From Luteibacter sp. OK325 (GTDB taxonomy: Bacteria > Pseudomonadota > Gammaproteobacteria > Xanthomonadales > Rhodanobacteraceae): 64,000 nt of DNA. Both the position numbers and the translations under genes were made by a program. The stretch is taken from NCBI RefSeq assembly GCF_003050935.1, contig NZ_QAOX01000003.1, positions 248,001 through 312,000 of the forward strand. Reading direction: 5' to 3'. The notes beneath the pieces are model-generated. The model saw nothing but the letters and a program-made list of their open reading frames with translations, searched no databases and had not been told where the DNA came from. Positions 46,005-54,058 of the stretch are shown in pieces (position 1 is the first letter of the stretch; the number at the start of each line of letters is the position of its first letter).

Positions 46005-46605
46005 TCGACCGACTGCACTCTTCGAGCTTGAAGACGGCCAGACTCCGCTCGATCGTGACGAAGCCACCGGCCTCAAGCTCGCCTGGGTTGCAACAAGGTC
46101 GGACCTCAACGACGCCGAAGGCGCAAACATCGTTTCCAGCATGCGATGGGGTAGCCGTCAGAGCCGAGCCAAGAAACCGATGGAGGTGGCAACCGAGGCC
46201 TTCCTGCGCGCACTGCACACCCGTATGTTCGGGGACGTCTGGAAATGGGCCGGAACGTTTCGTCAGACCGAACGCAACATCGGTGTAGCGCCGTACCAGA
46301 TCGCGATGCAACTGCGGCAGCTCTTCGATGACGCGCAGGCCTGGCGGGATTTCGGGTTCTACTCCCTGGATGAGCAGGCCGCACGCCTGCACCACAAGCT
46401 GACCTTCATCCACCCCTTCCCGAATGGGAATGGCCGTTGCTCACGCGTGATGGCCGACCTGTTCCTGCAGCTTCATGGTGCCGAGCCTTTCAGTTGGGGT
46501 CCGGCACCGCACGGTGCGCCTGTGAGGCAGCAATACCTTGCAGCCATCCGCCAAGCGGACACCGGAGACATGCGTCAGCTATTGGAGTTCGTGCGCAGCC
46601 GATAG
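45997..46605 (+). CDS. Fic-domain protein (mobile mystery protein B-like)
   Basis: 202 residues. The Fic core motif is HPFPNGNGRCSRVM (about 134-147): catalytic His, anion-binding GNGR and final Arg are present, but the usual Asp/Glu after HxFx is Asn. That acidic residue binds Mg, so AMP transfer could be altered. Earlier block FGDVWKWAGTFRQTERNIGV is family-typical. TTG 45997 is the likely start, following GGAGG inside the HTH gene; no ATG suits. Probable toxin of a mobile pair. Confidence 0.85.
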   Translation: MANRPTALFELEDGQTPLDRDEATGLKLAWVATRSDLNDAEGANIVSSMRWGSRQSRAKKPMEVATEAFLRALHTRMFGDVWKWAGTFRQTERNIGVAPYQIAMQLRQLFDDAQAWRDFGFYSLDEQAARLHHKLTFIHPFPNGNGRCSRVMADLFLQLHGAEPFSWGPAPHGAPVRQQYLAAIRQADTGDMRQLLEFVRSR

Positions 46606-46677
46606 TACGGACACTCATATCGCACGTGACCGGGTGCCGACCCATAGTCACCTTGTATCGGACGAACCGACGACAAC

Positions 46678-46839
46678 CTAAGTAAGCCGGCTGTCGAGCC
46701 GCTTTCGCAGGAACATCATCAGCAAGACGAAGGGACCCAGGACCACGGCGCCAAGAACCACATCCCACCCAAGCTGTTGCCACCACGTGTGCATGCTCCC
46801 GCCGATGCTCACCGACGGGTACCCACGAAGGTAGGTCAC
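46678..46839 (-). CDS. Possible small single-pass membrane protein
   Basis: A 53-codon ORF starting at GTG 46839 that overlaps the preceding 32-residue ORF by GTGA. It contains one strong membrane segment (VVLGAVVLGPFVLLMMFL) followed by RKRLDSR. It could be translationally coupled, or the two ORFs may be one gene split by a frameshift. No homology recognised. Confidence 0.3.
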   Translation of the reverse strand: MTYLRGYPSVSIGGSMHTWWQQLGWDVVLGAVVLGPFVLLMMFLRKRLDSRLT

Positions 46840-46934
46840 GTCGAGAGCGCCAGCGGTGTCCCGACGACGGCATAAGCGGAACGTCTGGGCTTATCCAGGA
46901 CGAAACGTCGGTACCCGGCAATGAATTCCTTCAT
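46836..46934 (-). CDS. Possible small peptide gene
   Basis: A 32-residue ORF with a good SD (AAGGGAG, six bases before ATG 46934): MKEFIAGYRRFVLDKPRRSA and so on. It is too short to classify. The coupled downstream membrane ORF is the main reason to list it. Confidence 0.3.
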   Translation of the reverse strand: MKEFIAGYRRFVLDKPRRSAYAVVGTPLALST

Positions 46935-47226
46935 CGAACTCCCTTCTTCAAGCTCTCGCACCATGATGGCTAATGGACAGAATTCTTCGGTATCAGCTCG
47001 ATCGCCGAGTCCATCACGTCCGCAGCCCAACGAATGCTTCGATCGTCATTGACGCAGGCAACGATACCCATCGATTCGCCGTTTGGCCGGTGAACCCGTG
47101 GTCGAGCTCGACGATGTCACCGATGACGGGGCGGCTGACGCCATCACCCGCCATGAGGTCCACTCGCCGGTCCTGAGTACGCGCTCTCGGCCTGCTGTCA
47201 CTATATTGGTAGCATCCAGCGACCAG

Positions 47227-47535
47227 ATGCAACGGAAGCCACGCATGTACTTCAAGGTACGGATCAACGGATCAGACTTCGGCGTGTTCGGTCACCCCCA
47301 TGTCCTGAACATGCACCTGGCAGTGCAGTGGGTTTGCCATCGCCATGAGGATAGCGAAGGGTCCGAACTATTCGCGAGCGCCGTCTGCATGGAAGATGGG
47401 AAGAAGTACTTGTATGACTGGGTACAGCACCCGCTTTCACCTTCGGACATCGTTGAGATAGCACCGACGGACGAGACGACCGTTCCAGAGCCACGAGTCA
47501 GATACGAGATAAATTCCAGGTCGCCAACCGAGTAG
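47227..47535 (+). CDS. Hypothetical protein
   Basis: About 102 residues from ATG 47227 (or 96 from ATG 47245, MYFKVRINGSDFGVFG). Mixed alpha/beta composition with acidic C-terminal half (SDIVEIAPTDETTVPEP); no signal peptide, no recognised domain. It may be an immunity-type or small accessory protein, but nothing in the sequence proves that. It lies in the accessory patch with an AT-rich TATATT upstream (47202-47207). Confidence 0.5.
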   Translation: MQRKPRMYFKVRINGSDFGVFGHPHVLNMHLAVQWVCHRHEDSEGSELFASAVCMEDGKKYLYDWVQHPLSPSDIVEIAPTDETTVPEPRVRYEINSRSPTE

Positions 47536-47593
47536 GGCCACCGCGGCGAGTCGCCACTTAGCCTTCGTGGCAGATGCAAAGGGGAATGACGTG

Positions 47594-48822
47594 ATGCGAC
47601 GTTCAGTGCTTATGGCTTTCGTATGCATGCTTATCGCTCTCACGACCAACAGTCGCATGGCGGCGGCGGACCCTGCTCCCAGCTCGCACATCGTCCTTGG
47701 TCATTCGACCGTCCCCTTGAATGGACCCTGGCGGTTCCAGGTCGGTGACGACCATCGCTGGTCCTCGCCCGACTTCGACGACAGTTCGTGGGAAACCGTC
47801 GACCTCACACCTGCTCCGGGTGCCCATGACGGCGATGTCGGTTTACCGGGGTACGTTCCTGGCTGGAGCCGACGCGGCCACGCGGGGTACACGGGGTATG
47901 CGTGGTATCGGATGAAAGTCAGCGTCGATAGCGACACGGATACTCCGCTTGCGTTGGCCGGGCCGACCCTGGTCGATTCGACATACCAACTCTATGTAGA
48001 TGGAAAACTGCTCGGCGGCCCGGGCTTGTTCACAGGTACAGTGGCATTCATGTCGCGCCGGTGATCGGCGATGCGGCTGGCATCGAGCTCCTGCATCAAG
48101 TGCAATGGTTACAGACATTCAAAGGCTACGTGGTCGATGCAATCGAGCCGGTCGCCTTCGTTCTGCTTGCCCTCATGCTCTTTGGGCTGGTCTCGTGCCG
48201 AACCCGTGCCCCATACCACTGGCTGATCACTGCGTTGGTTCTTCTTGCGCTCCTGCGCGTCAATCAGGTGCTGTTCTACTGGACGGACATTCTCAGTCTG
48301 CGCTGGTATGACGCCCTGACTACCGTGCTACTCAGACCTCTCGTGCTTGCGGCGTGGACCCTGGCCTGGCGCGACTGGTTTCGCATCAGCAAGCGTCCAT
48401 GGCTGCACTACGTCATCGGTGTGCTTACCGTGGTGTACATCGTGTTTGCACTTCTCGGCCGCCCGTGGTTTGTGCCTGACGTGCCTCAAGGCCTGAAGGT
48501 GGCTGCCGATTCCGTAGTCGGAGGCATTCGGCTGGCCCTTGCCGCGCTCTATCTATGGATCACCGGACTGGGCGTGATCCGATCGGCGAAGCCCTTGTCT
48601 TATCCTGGAGCGCTCGCCGCGATCCTGGTTGGCATCGGCCTGTTCGCGACGGAGCTCAACGCGCTGGGCGTACCAGGGATCTGGTTTCCTTACGGAACGG
48701 GAGTGGCACGGGGCCAGTACGCGTACGCCGGCTTCATCGCGCTTCTGTTCGTGCTGATTCTGATGCGGATGCGGACTACTTCGTCTTCTTTGCCACACCC
48801 GTCTTCTTGCCAGCCGCATTGA
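47594..48822 (+). pseudogene. Broken membrane sensor gene (sugar-binding-like ectodomain plus multi-TM module)
   Basis: Two ORFs look like parts of one gene. The first (47594-48064) encodes a signal peptide and a jelly-roll-like ectodomain (LNGPWRFQVGDDHRWSSPDF, YAWYRMKV, YQLYVDGKLLGG) and ends abruptly. The second (48061-48822) continues in another frame; just before its first ATG it reads IHVAPVIGDA, the expected continuation, then about seven membrane helices (7TMR-DISM-like). Roughly 40-50 residues seem missing at the junction. The 3' end stops at LILMRMR with no kinase or phosphatase output domain, and the last codons lie over the opposite-strand gene. An internal deletion and a 3' truncation are inferred. 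Confidence 0.65.
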
Positions 48823-49024
48823 GCTCCACGGCAGCACGAACGAGCGCCTTGAACGCTTTCGCGTCAACTTCCTCACCTTCGCCGATATCGATGGCACGTC
48901 GTACGCCGCCGTCGAGACTGGAGTTGAAGAGCTTCGCCGGATCTTTCTCGGTCTCGATCGGATCTGACTTCTTCATGCGCTTGCCCTCGATCATCCATCG
49001 AGCCCGATTCTTCCCGATCGGCAT
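48776..49024 (-). CDS. Small hypothetical basic protein
   Basis: 82 residues, Lys/Ala/Glu-rich, with no membrane segment: MKKSDPIETEKDPAKLFNSS and so on, then GGVRRAIDIGEGEEVDAKAFKALVRAAVELNAA and a basic tail. An alternative start is the internal ATG (codon 17). Its 3' end overlaps the broken sensor gene by 47 nt on the other strand. No function assigned. Confidence 0.6.
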   Translation of the reverse strand: MPIGKNRARWMIEGKRMKKSDPIETEKDPAKLFNSSLDGGVRRAIDIGEGEEVDAKAFKALVRAAVELNAAGKKTGVAKKTK

Positions 49025-49108
49025 CCGCTCGGCAACCCGGATCAGCTCGCACCCGAACGGCCATGACGCTTAGACTGCGGAGTACCGTCGTCCCTGCGAG
49101 CCACGCGC

Positions 49109-49615
49109 ATGATCGTCACCGAACGTCTTATCCTCAGCCCCACCGCTGTCTCCGATTTCGACGACTGCCACGCGGCGCGTACCGATCCGGAGGTCATGCA
49201 CTTCATCGGCGGACCGGCATCGTCGGAGGAGACCTGGTTGAAGCTGCTCAGGAACATAGGCCACTGGTCCGCGTACGGGCACGGCTTGTTCACCGTGCGG
49301 GAACGACATGGCGGTCGCTTCGTCGGTGACGTGGGCCTTGCCACGTTTCATCGCGATCTCGGCGCGAACTTCGACCCTTTTCCGGAAGCGGCATGGGTGC
49401 TCGCCCGGTCGGCACAGGGAAAGGGCTACGCCACGGAAGCCATCCAGGCGGCGCACGAATGGTTCTTCACCCGGCGCGAAGCGGTCCGCACCGTATGCAT
49501 CATCTCCCCCGAGAATCTACCCTCGGTTCGAGTGGCGGAGCGGATCGGCTATCGCCCGTTCGGTGAGGCAGCGTACAAGGACAAAACGGTGACGATGTTC
49601 GAGCGCCTCCCCTAG
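49109..49615 (+). CDS. GNAT-family N-acetyltransferase (RimJ/RimL-like)
   Basis: 168 residues. N-terminal TERLILSPTAVSDFDDCHAAR and the acetyl-CoA loop in WVLARSAQGKGYATEAIQAAHEW (Q/R-x-x-G-x-G/A type, about 90-112), then SVRVAERIGYRPFGEA near the end. Typical of enzymes that acetylate protein N-termini or small amines. Alone in its orientation; the substrate is unknown. Confidence 0.9.
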   Translation: MIVTERLILSPTAVSDFDDCHAARTDPEVMHFIGGPASSEETWLKLLRNIGHWSAYGHGLFTVRERHGGRFVGDVGLATFHRDLGANFDPFPEAAWVLARSAQGKGYATEAIQAAHEWFFTRREAVRTVCIISPENLPSVRVAERIGYRPFGEAAYKDKTVTMFERLP

Positions 49616-49621
49616 GCAGGC

Positions 49622-50092
49622 TCAGGCCGACTCGCGATCCTTGCGCCCGATTTCCACGAGCGCAGCCAGTCCACGTTTTAAACCACGAAGGCCGCTGTCG
49701 CCGATACGCGCATGCAGGTCAGTGTCGATGCGGTCCCGCGCGGCGCCCTGCACCGCGGCGGCATCGCGGCCGCGCTCGGTCAGCGTGATGACCAGCTTGC
49801 GGCGATCCACCGGATCGCCTTCGCGGGTGAGGTAGCCGCGGGTGACCAGCGTGTCGACAAGCTGTCCGGCGGCTTGCTTGGAGATGCGTAGCTCCTGGAC
49901 CAGGCGGCCCAGCGGTACGTCGCCCGCACCCATCGCCAGACCGCCGATCACGTAGAGGCCATTCTCAGGAATGTCGTCATAGCCGGCTTCATCGAGGGCG
50001 CCGCGCATGGCGGAGGCATAGGTGCCGCGGGCGTGCCTGAGCAACGCGGGCACGACGATGTCTTCATACCAGGCGGACTGTTCACGGGCCAT
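49622..50092 (-). CDS. MarR-family transcriptional regulator
   Basis: 156 residues from ATG 50092, preceded by GAGGTG. Winged helix: VPLGRLVQELRISKQAAGQLVDTLVTRGYLTREGDPVDRRKLVITLTERG (about 64-113). N- and C-terminal dimerisation helices are complete. A perfect palindrome overlaps its own predicted promoter, so it likely autoregulates. No obvious target gene is divergent, only a short hypothetical ORF, so its original partner may have been lost or lies elsewhere. Confidence 0.9.
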   Translation of the reverse strand: MAREQSAWYEDIVVPALLRHARGTYASAMRGALDEAGYDDIPENGLYVIGGLAMGAGDVPLGRLVQELRISKQAAGQLVDTLVTRGYLTREGDPVDRRKLVITLTERGRDAAAVQGAARDRIDTDLHARIGDSGLRGLKRGLAALVEIGRKDRESA

Positions 50093-50114
50093 GGCGGCGC
50101 ACCTCATCAACTGG

Positions 50115-50154
50115 GTTGACAGTCAATATAGTTGACTGTCAACAAGAGTTTCAA
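50115..50154 (-). promoter_or_regulatory. MarR promoter with 12-bp-arm palindromic operator
   Basis: Operator arms GTTGACAGTCAA (50115-50126) and TTGACTGTCAAC (50132-50143) match perfectly around TATAG. On the minus strand -35 TTGAAA (50149-50154) and -10 TATATT (50125-50130), 18 bp apart, place the operator over the -10 and spacer. Confidence 0.8.
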
Positions 50155-50276
50155 GCCCCTTGCGAGTCAACCCGCCATCAAGCAAGCTCCCGTCGCCACG
50201 TCACAGGGGAAGTGCATGATCAAGCGCCGATGGAACGTCCACATGGCCTGGTTCGCCACCGTGCTCCAAGATCTCC

Positions 50277-50519
50277 GTGTCCCTGGCCGAGCTGGAAAGG
50301 AACGACCTCGCGTTTTCCGAAAGTCTCGCTATTACCAGGCTCAGGACTGCCTTCGTTGCGCTCGCATCGAAAGACGACGGCTGGTTCTGCCAAAACTACG
50401 AGAGCAAGGCCCTGGTGAAAGCAAGAACCTGGTTCGACACCCACCCCGACCACCAAGCGACACGCGAGCTCCAACCGTTCATTGCGGAAGGACTTCGTGC
50501 CTGTGAGAAACGGATGTGA
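50277..50519 (+). CDS. Possible hypothetical protein
   Basis: 80 residues from GTG 50277: VSLAELERNDLAFSESLAIT..., predicted helical with Trp, Cys and no signal. Third-codon GC is lower than in neighbours. No domain recognised and no strong SD. It is the only ORF on the far side of the MarR operator, about 130 nt downstream of it. Listed with low confidence. Confidence 0.35.
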   Translation: MSLAELERNDLAFSESLAITRLRTAFVALASKDDGWFCQNYESKALVKARTWFDTHPDHQATRELQPFIAEGLRACEKRM

Positions 50520-50529
50520 GCCCAGCCAG

Positions 50530-50859
50530 CTATGCCCGTCCGGCCGTGGCTTCGGCATAGGCCGCGTTGATTTCTTTTGCCTTCTGCTCGGCCAGCGCGC
50601 GGATGCCCGGGCCGAGATTGGCTACCTTGTCCGGGTGGTACTCGCTCATCCGCGCACGGTAGGCACTGACGATCTGATCGTGGGTCGCGTCGGGCGATAC
50701 CCCGAGCACGTCGTGCCAGGGCGGTTGACGTTGAAACAGGTTGGGCGGCTCGGGGCGGCGGCTCTCGCTCACCGGGTCCGACTTGCTCATCATCGCCGAA
50801 GCAAACTTGTAGCCGAGTGCAAGGCAGATCGCGATAACGATGATGTCGACCAGGGTCAT
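50530..50859 (-). CDS. Membrane-anchored J-domain protein
   Basis: 109 residues: an N-terminal hydrophobic helix (VDIIVIAICLALGYKFASAM, about 4-23), a short linker, and a J domain (about 48-109) with WHDVLGVSPDATHDQIVSAYRARMSEYHPDKVANLG, including the HPD tripeptide needed to stimulate Hsp70 ATPase. No G/F or zinc regions, so it resembles class III (DjlA-type) co-chaperones. It overlaps the upstream membrane-protein gene by four bases (ATGA). Confidence 0.88.
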   Translation of the reverse strand: MTLVDIIVIAICLALGYKFASAMMSKSDPVSESRRPEPPNLFQRQPPWHDVLGVSPDATHDQIVSAYRARMSEYHPDKVANLGPGIRALAEQKAKEINAAYAEATAGRA

Positions 50860-51569
50860 GCCAGCGCGCCTTCGATCTGTTGGAGGTAGGTGGTCAGTTG
50901 AGCGTGGCGCTCGCTGCCTGTCTCTTCGATATCCATCTGGCGCTGCACTTTGGCACGGATGGATGCGGACAGACGCAGGCGTTCACTCGCATCCAGCAAG
51001 CGGTGTGCGGTAGACACCACGTCAAAGCTCTCCGCGGCGCGTAAACCCTGCTTGCGCACCAGGTCGAGGGAATACGGCGCGCACAGGAGCGCATCGGAAG
51101 CGATACCAGTGAATTCCTTGCCGCCGATACCGGTGACCTTGCGCAGGCGCCATACGCGGAGCACCGCGAATACGATGACCGCATAGAGCACGATCATCCA
51201 ACCGAGCAGCACGAGTACGGAGTTGAACAGCACGACCGGCAGCGCGGCAAAGACCATGACCAGGAGCATCACCGGCCATGCCGATGCCGACACGCCGACC
51301 CGCCACGCACGTAGCCCGCGCAGCGGTCTCGACGCGGACAGCGTCTGCGCCGACGACCAGCGAAGACGAAGCACGGCGCGATGCGGTGCAAGCAACGCGG
51401 GAACGTAGACATGGCGCCCGGCGAGCTCGAACTCCGAACCCACCGAGAACGACCATGTGCCGTCACGCCGTTCGAAGAACACGACCTCGTTGTGGTACAG
51501 CAGCAACGTGGCGTCGTACACATACATGCCGACGACACCAGCGAGCAGCCACCACGATTGCAGCGGCAT
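50856..51569 (-). CDS. Membrane protein of unknown function in the DUF2167/J-domain operon
   Basis: 237 residues from ATG 51569. An N-terminal segment (WWLLAGVVGMYVYDATLLLYHNEVVFFE) and two central helices (WPVMLLVMVFAALPVVLFNSVLVLLGWMIVLYAVIVFAVL) flank a soluble part; the C-terminal third is helical and charged. It starts eight nt after the DUF2167 gene and overlaps the J-domain gene by four, so the three are one operon. No family recognised. Confidence 0.8.
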   Translation of the reverse strand: MPLQSWWLLAGVVGMYVYDATLLLYHNEVVFFERRDGTWSFSVGSEFELAGRHVYVPALLAPHRAVLRLRWSSAQTLSASRPLRGLRAWRVGVSASAWPVMLLVMVFAALPVVLFNSVLVLLGWMIVLYAVIVFAVLRVWRLRKVTGIGGKEFTGIASDALLCAPYSLDLVRKQGLRAAESFDVVSTAHRLLDASERLRLSASIRAKVQRQMDIEETGSERHAQLTTYLQQIEGALA

Positions 51570-51577
51570 GGTGCCCG

Positions 51578-52417
51578 TTACGCCTTGCGGCCGAACAGGC
51601 GCTTGATGGCACCACCCAACGCGGCGAAACCGATCAGGATGAATTTCCACGCGGCCGCGAGGAAGGTACCGATCACCGCAAAGAAGCCCTTCTTCGCGGC
51701 CACGGCAGCGACGCCACCGGTGATGAGCGCAGCAAGACCGTACTCGGCGACTTTGTCGCCGCTGTGGAAGTCGGTATAGGCCTGACCCGGCGCGAACGTG
51801 AAGCCACCCATCGTGCCCTTGAACTGGTTGACCGCGGTGGTGAGCGCGTCAGGATCGGCAACGAGCACGACATTCATCACGCCACTGCGACCGAGAAGGC
51901 GCGCGTTGTAATTCACCACGTCGGTCTGCGACTTGTCATTGCGCGCGACGAACGACCAGGCCAGCGATTTGAACTCGTTGTCGTACTTCGGCGGATTCTT
52001 CCAGCCGATGAGGGTGAGCGTGTCCCAGTTGCGCGAGCGGCGCTCCTTGTTGCCCTCCTCGATACCTTCGCGAACATTCTTCAGGATGTCGTCGGCGTCG
52101 AGTTTTTCGTCGTCTTTCACATAGCCGATATCGTCGTAGTCGAAGTACGCGGCCCACGCCATGCCCTCCGGGGCCAGCGTATACGTGTCGGTCTGGTCGG
52201 GCGGATTCTCCATCAGCACGTTGAGGCGTTTAGTGCCTTCCGGGTCAAGGAAGGCATAGCCCCTGGGCACGTCCAGCGTCGCCTGCGGGCCAACCTGCAC
52301 CGTGACGGGTCCGACCTTCCACGGCAGCTCCGATATCTCAGAAGCCTGTGCCACGAGCGCCAGCAAAGACAGCGCGAATGTGAGCGCGACTGCCAACGTC
52401 CTTGAAAATCCGGTCAT
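51578..52417 (-). CDS. DUF2167 membrane protein
   Basis: 279 residues. A signal peptide (MTGFSRTLAVALTFALSLLALVAQA) is followed by a conserved exported domain (VQVGPQATLDVPRGYAFLDPEGTK, APEGMAWAAYFDYDDIGYVKDDE, LIGWKNPPKYDNE, VNYNARLLGRSGVMNVVLV) and two C-terminal hydrophobic segments (LAALITGGVAAVAAKKGFFAVIGTFLAAAWKFILIGF). This matches DUF2167. First gene of the three-gene operon. Function unknown; an envelope stress role is a guess. Confidence 0.88.
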   Translation of the reverse strand: MTGFSRTLAVALTFALSLLALVAQASEISELPWKVGPVTVQVGPQATLDVPRGYAFLDPEGTKRLNVLMENPPDQTDTYTLAPEGMAWAAYFDYDDIGYVKDDEKLDADDILKNVREGIEEGNKERRSRNWDTLTLIGWKNPPKYDNEFKSLAWSFVARNDKSQTDVVNYNARLLGRSGVMNVVLVADPDALTTAVNQFKGTMGGFTFAPGQAYTDFHSGDKVAEYGLAALITGGVAAVAAKKGFFAVIGTFLAAAWKFILIGFAALGGAIKRLFGRKA

Positions 52418-52633
52418 CTGCGTTTTTCCCAAACCATGCGCCGAGCGCAAGCGCGATCAGACGCGCGCCGTGGCGCGAATCCGGTGTCCTTCATGGGTCG
52501 TGGAAGCCCCTGCCACGACCCTCAGGAGTTTGCAACAAAAGTCGGCCCGATGGAATTGGACGCAGGGTTGCGCCCCGTCCCCATCGGGTGCTTCCGGTAG
52601 AATGGTGGGTTGTGGTTTACAGGGCAGCCCCTC

Positions 52634-53440
52634 ATGCACATCGTCGTCAACGAAGAACTCAAGGCTTACATCGACCCGCTGACGCCCGACGAGTACGAGT
52701 CGCTGGAGCGCAGCCTGCTCACCGAGGGCTGCCGCGATGCGCTGGTCCTGTGGGGCGACACCCTGGTGGACGGTCACAACCGCTACGGCATCTGCCGCAA
52801 GCACGACATCCCCTTCCAGACCGTGCAGAACGAGCGCTTCCGCTCGATCGACGACGTGCACCTGTGGATGATCGAGCAACACCTGGGCCGGCGCAGCGTG
52901 TCGGACTTCCAGCGCGGTGTGCTCGCCCTGCGCAAGCGCGAGATCCTCGCCGAGCGCCGGGCACAGCTGGCCGAGGCGGACGTGCCCTTCGACACCACCG
53001 ACGCGCACCCCGCCGCACCCAAGCCGCCCAGGCCCGCACAGGCCGATAGTCGTAAGGACATCGCCCGCGAGGCCCGGATCAGCAGCAACCAGGTCGGCAT
53101 GATCGAGAAGATCCGCAAGGAAGCCGCCCCTGAGGTGGTTGCCGCGGTGAAGTCCGGCGCCCTGTCGATCAGTGCCGCCGCCGCGGTGGCCAGCCTGCCC
53201 GAGGACGAACAGCGTGCCGCCGCCACCGGAGGCGACGACGAACTGAAGCAGGCCGCCAAGCGGGTGCGTGAGTCCAAGCGCAAGCCCCGCGAAAAACCCT
53301 CGGACGACGTGATCGCCTTGCGCGAGCAGGTGGCCGACCTCGAAGCGGAGAACCGCAACCTGCGCCGCGAGATCGATACCCTGCGCGCCCGTCTGGGCGA
53401 AAGCGTCCCCGAGGACGCCGACGAGGCACTCGCGGAGTAA
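52634..53440 (+). CDS. ParB/Srx-fold DNA-binding-like protein
   Basis: 268 residues from ATG 52634. N-terminal ParB-like nuclease/CTPase fold (PLTPDEYESLERSLLTEGCRDALVLWGDTLVDGHNRYGICRKH, about 14-56), where chromosomal ParB normally has GERR. Then an HTH-like section (ISSNQVGMIEKIRKEAAPEVVAAVKSGALSISAAAAVA, about 148-185) and a C-terminal coiled coil (VIALREQVADLEAENRNLRREIDTLRARL). No ParA gene is adjacent. In xanthomonads such lone genes are called plasmid replication/partition related. Confidence 0.8.
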   Translation: MHIVVNEELKAYIDPLTPDEYESLERSLLTEGCRDALVLWGDTLVDGHNRYGICRKHDIPFQTVQNERFRSIDDVHLWMIEQHLGRRSVSDFQRGVLALRKREILAERRAQLAEADVPFDTTDAHPAAPKPPRPAQADSRKDIAREARISSNQVGMIEKIRKEAAPEVVAAVKSGALSISAAAAVASLPEDEQRAAATGGDDELKQAAKRVRESKRKPREKPSDDVIALREQVADLEAENRNLRREIDTLRARLGESVPEDADEALAE

Positions 53441-53544
53441 GGTTAGCGGCGCCGGCCGGGAACTCCGACCGGCATCCGGCTTTCAAAGGCCGGTACACCG
53501 GACGCGCTCTCGAGCGTTCGAGAGTCTGTCCCCGGAGCGTCCCT

Positions 53545-54042
53545 ATGAAAGCCATCGTTGTTCTCGCCACCCTCGCCCTCGTCGCTACCTCCACGTGGGC
53601 ACAGGACGCCAGCAAGCCCCTGAACCTGCGGCTGCCGGCGGACTACGTGCCGGCGCCGGCCAGCAGCACCGCCGCGGCGCCCGCGTCGGCCAGCAGCGTC
53701 ACCGGGACCGCGCCGAAGAACGGCGACAGCGTGGCAGTGACCCCTTCACGCCCGAAGGACCCACCGGGCGCCTATTACGGTGACACCAGCGGTCGCATGG
53801 CCAACACGGAAGCCGATAGCGGCGTGCCGCGTTGCGATGACGCCACCTATAACAAGCCCCAGGTCCATGGCAGCCTCAGCACGGGCGTCGTCAGCGCAAG
53901 CCATGGCGGCAGCGGCAGCTATCAGGCCGGCGTGGTCAGTCTCAGCCAGGCCTTTGGCGATTGCGAGCACCCCACCGGGGGCGTCAGCATTTCGGTCGGC
54001 GGCGGCAACAACAACTTCGGTGGCGGTCGCGGGCGCTGGTAA
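53545..54042 (+). CDS. Secreted Ser/Gly-rich protein of unknown function
   Basis: 165 residues with a signal peptide (MKAIVVLATLALVATSTWA-Q), a low-complexity Ala/Ser/Pro linker (about 35-65), and a C-terminal half rich in Ser/Gly (VHGSLSTGVVSASHGGSGSYQAGVVSLSQAFGDCEHPTGGVSISVGGGNNNFGGGRGRW is the pattern, in pieces). Two Cys may pair. The strand-like repeats suggest surface association. No family recognised. Confidence 0.7.
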   Translation: MKAIVVLATLALVATSTWAQDASKPLNLRLPADYVPAPASSTAAAPASASSVTGTAPKNGDSVAVTPSRPKDPPGAYYGDTSGRMANTEADSGVPRCDDATYNKPQVHGSLSTGVVSASHGGSGSYQAGVVSLSQAFGDCEHPTGGVSISVGGGNNNFGGGRGRW

Positions 54043-54058
54043 GCCGGCGCCGGTCGAC

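Larger units (their letters stand above)
46606..47226. other. Fragment-rich interval
   Basis: About 620 nt with no recognised gene. On the minus strand lie two short coupled ORFs (46678-46934, listed separately) and, further upstream, short protein-like stretches in different frames (for example VNDDRSIRWAADVMDSAIEL near 47000). The latter look like remains of a degraded small gene. Confidence 0.5.
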
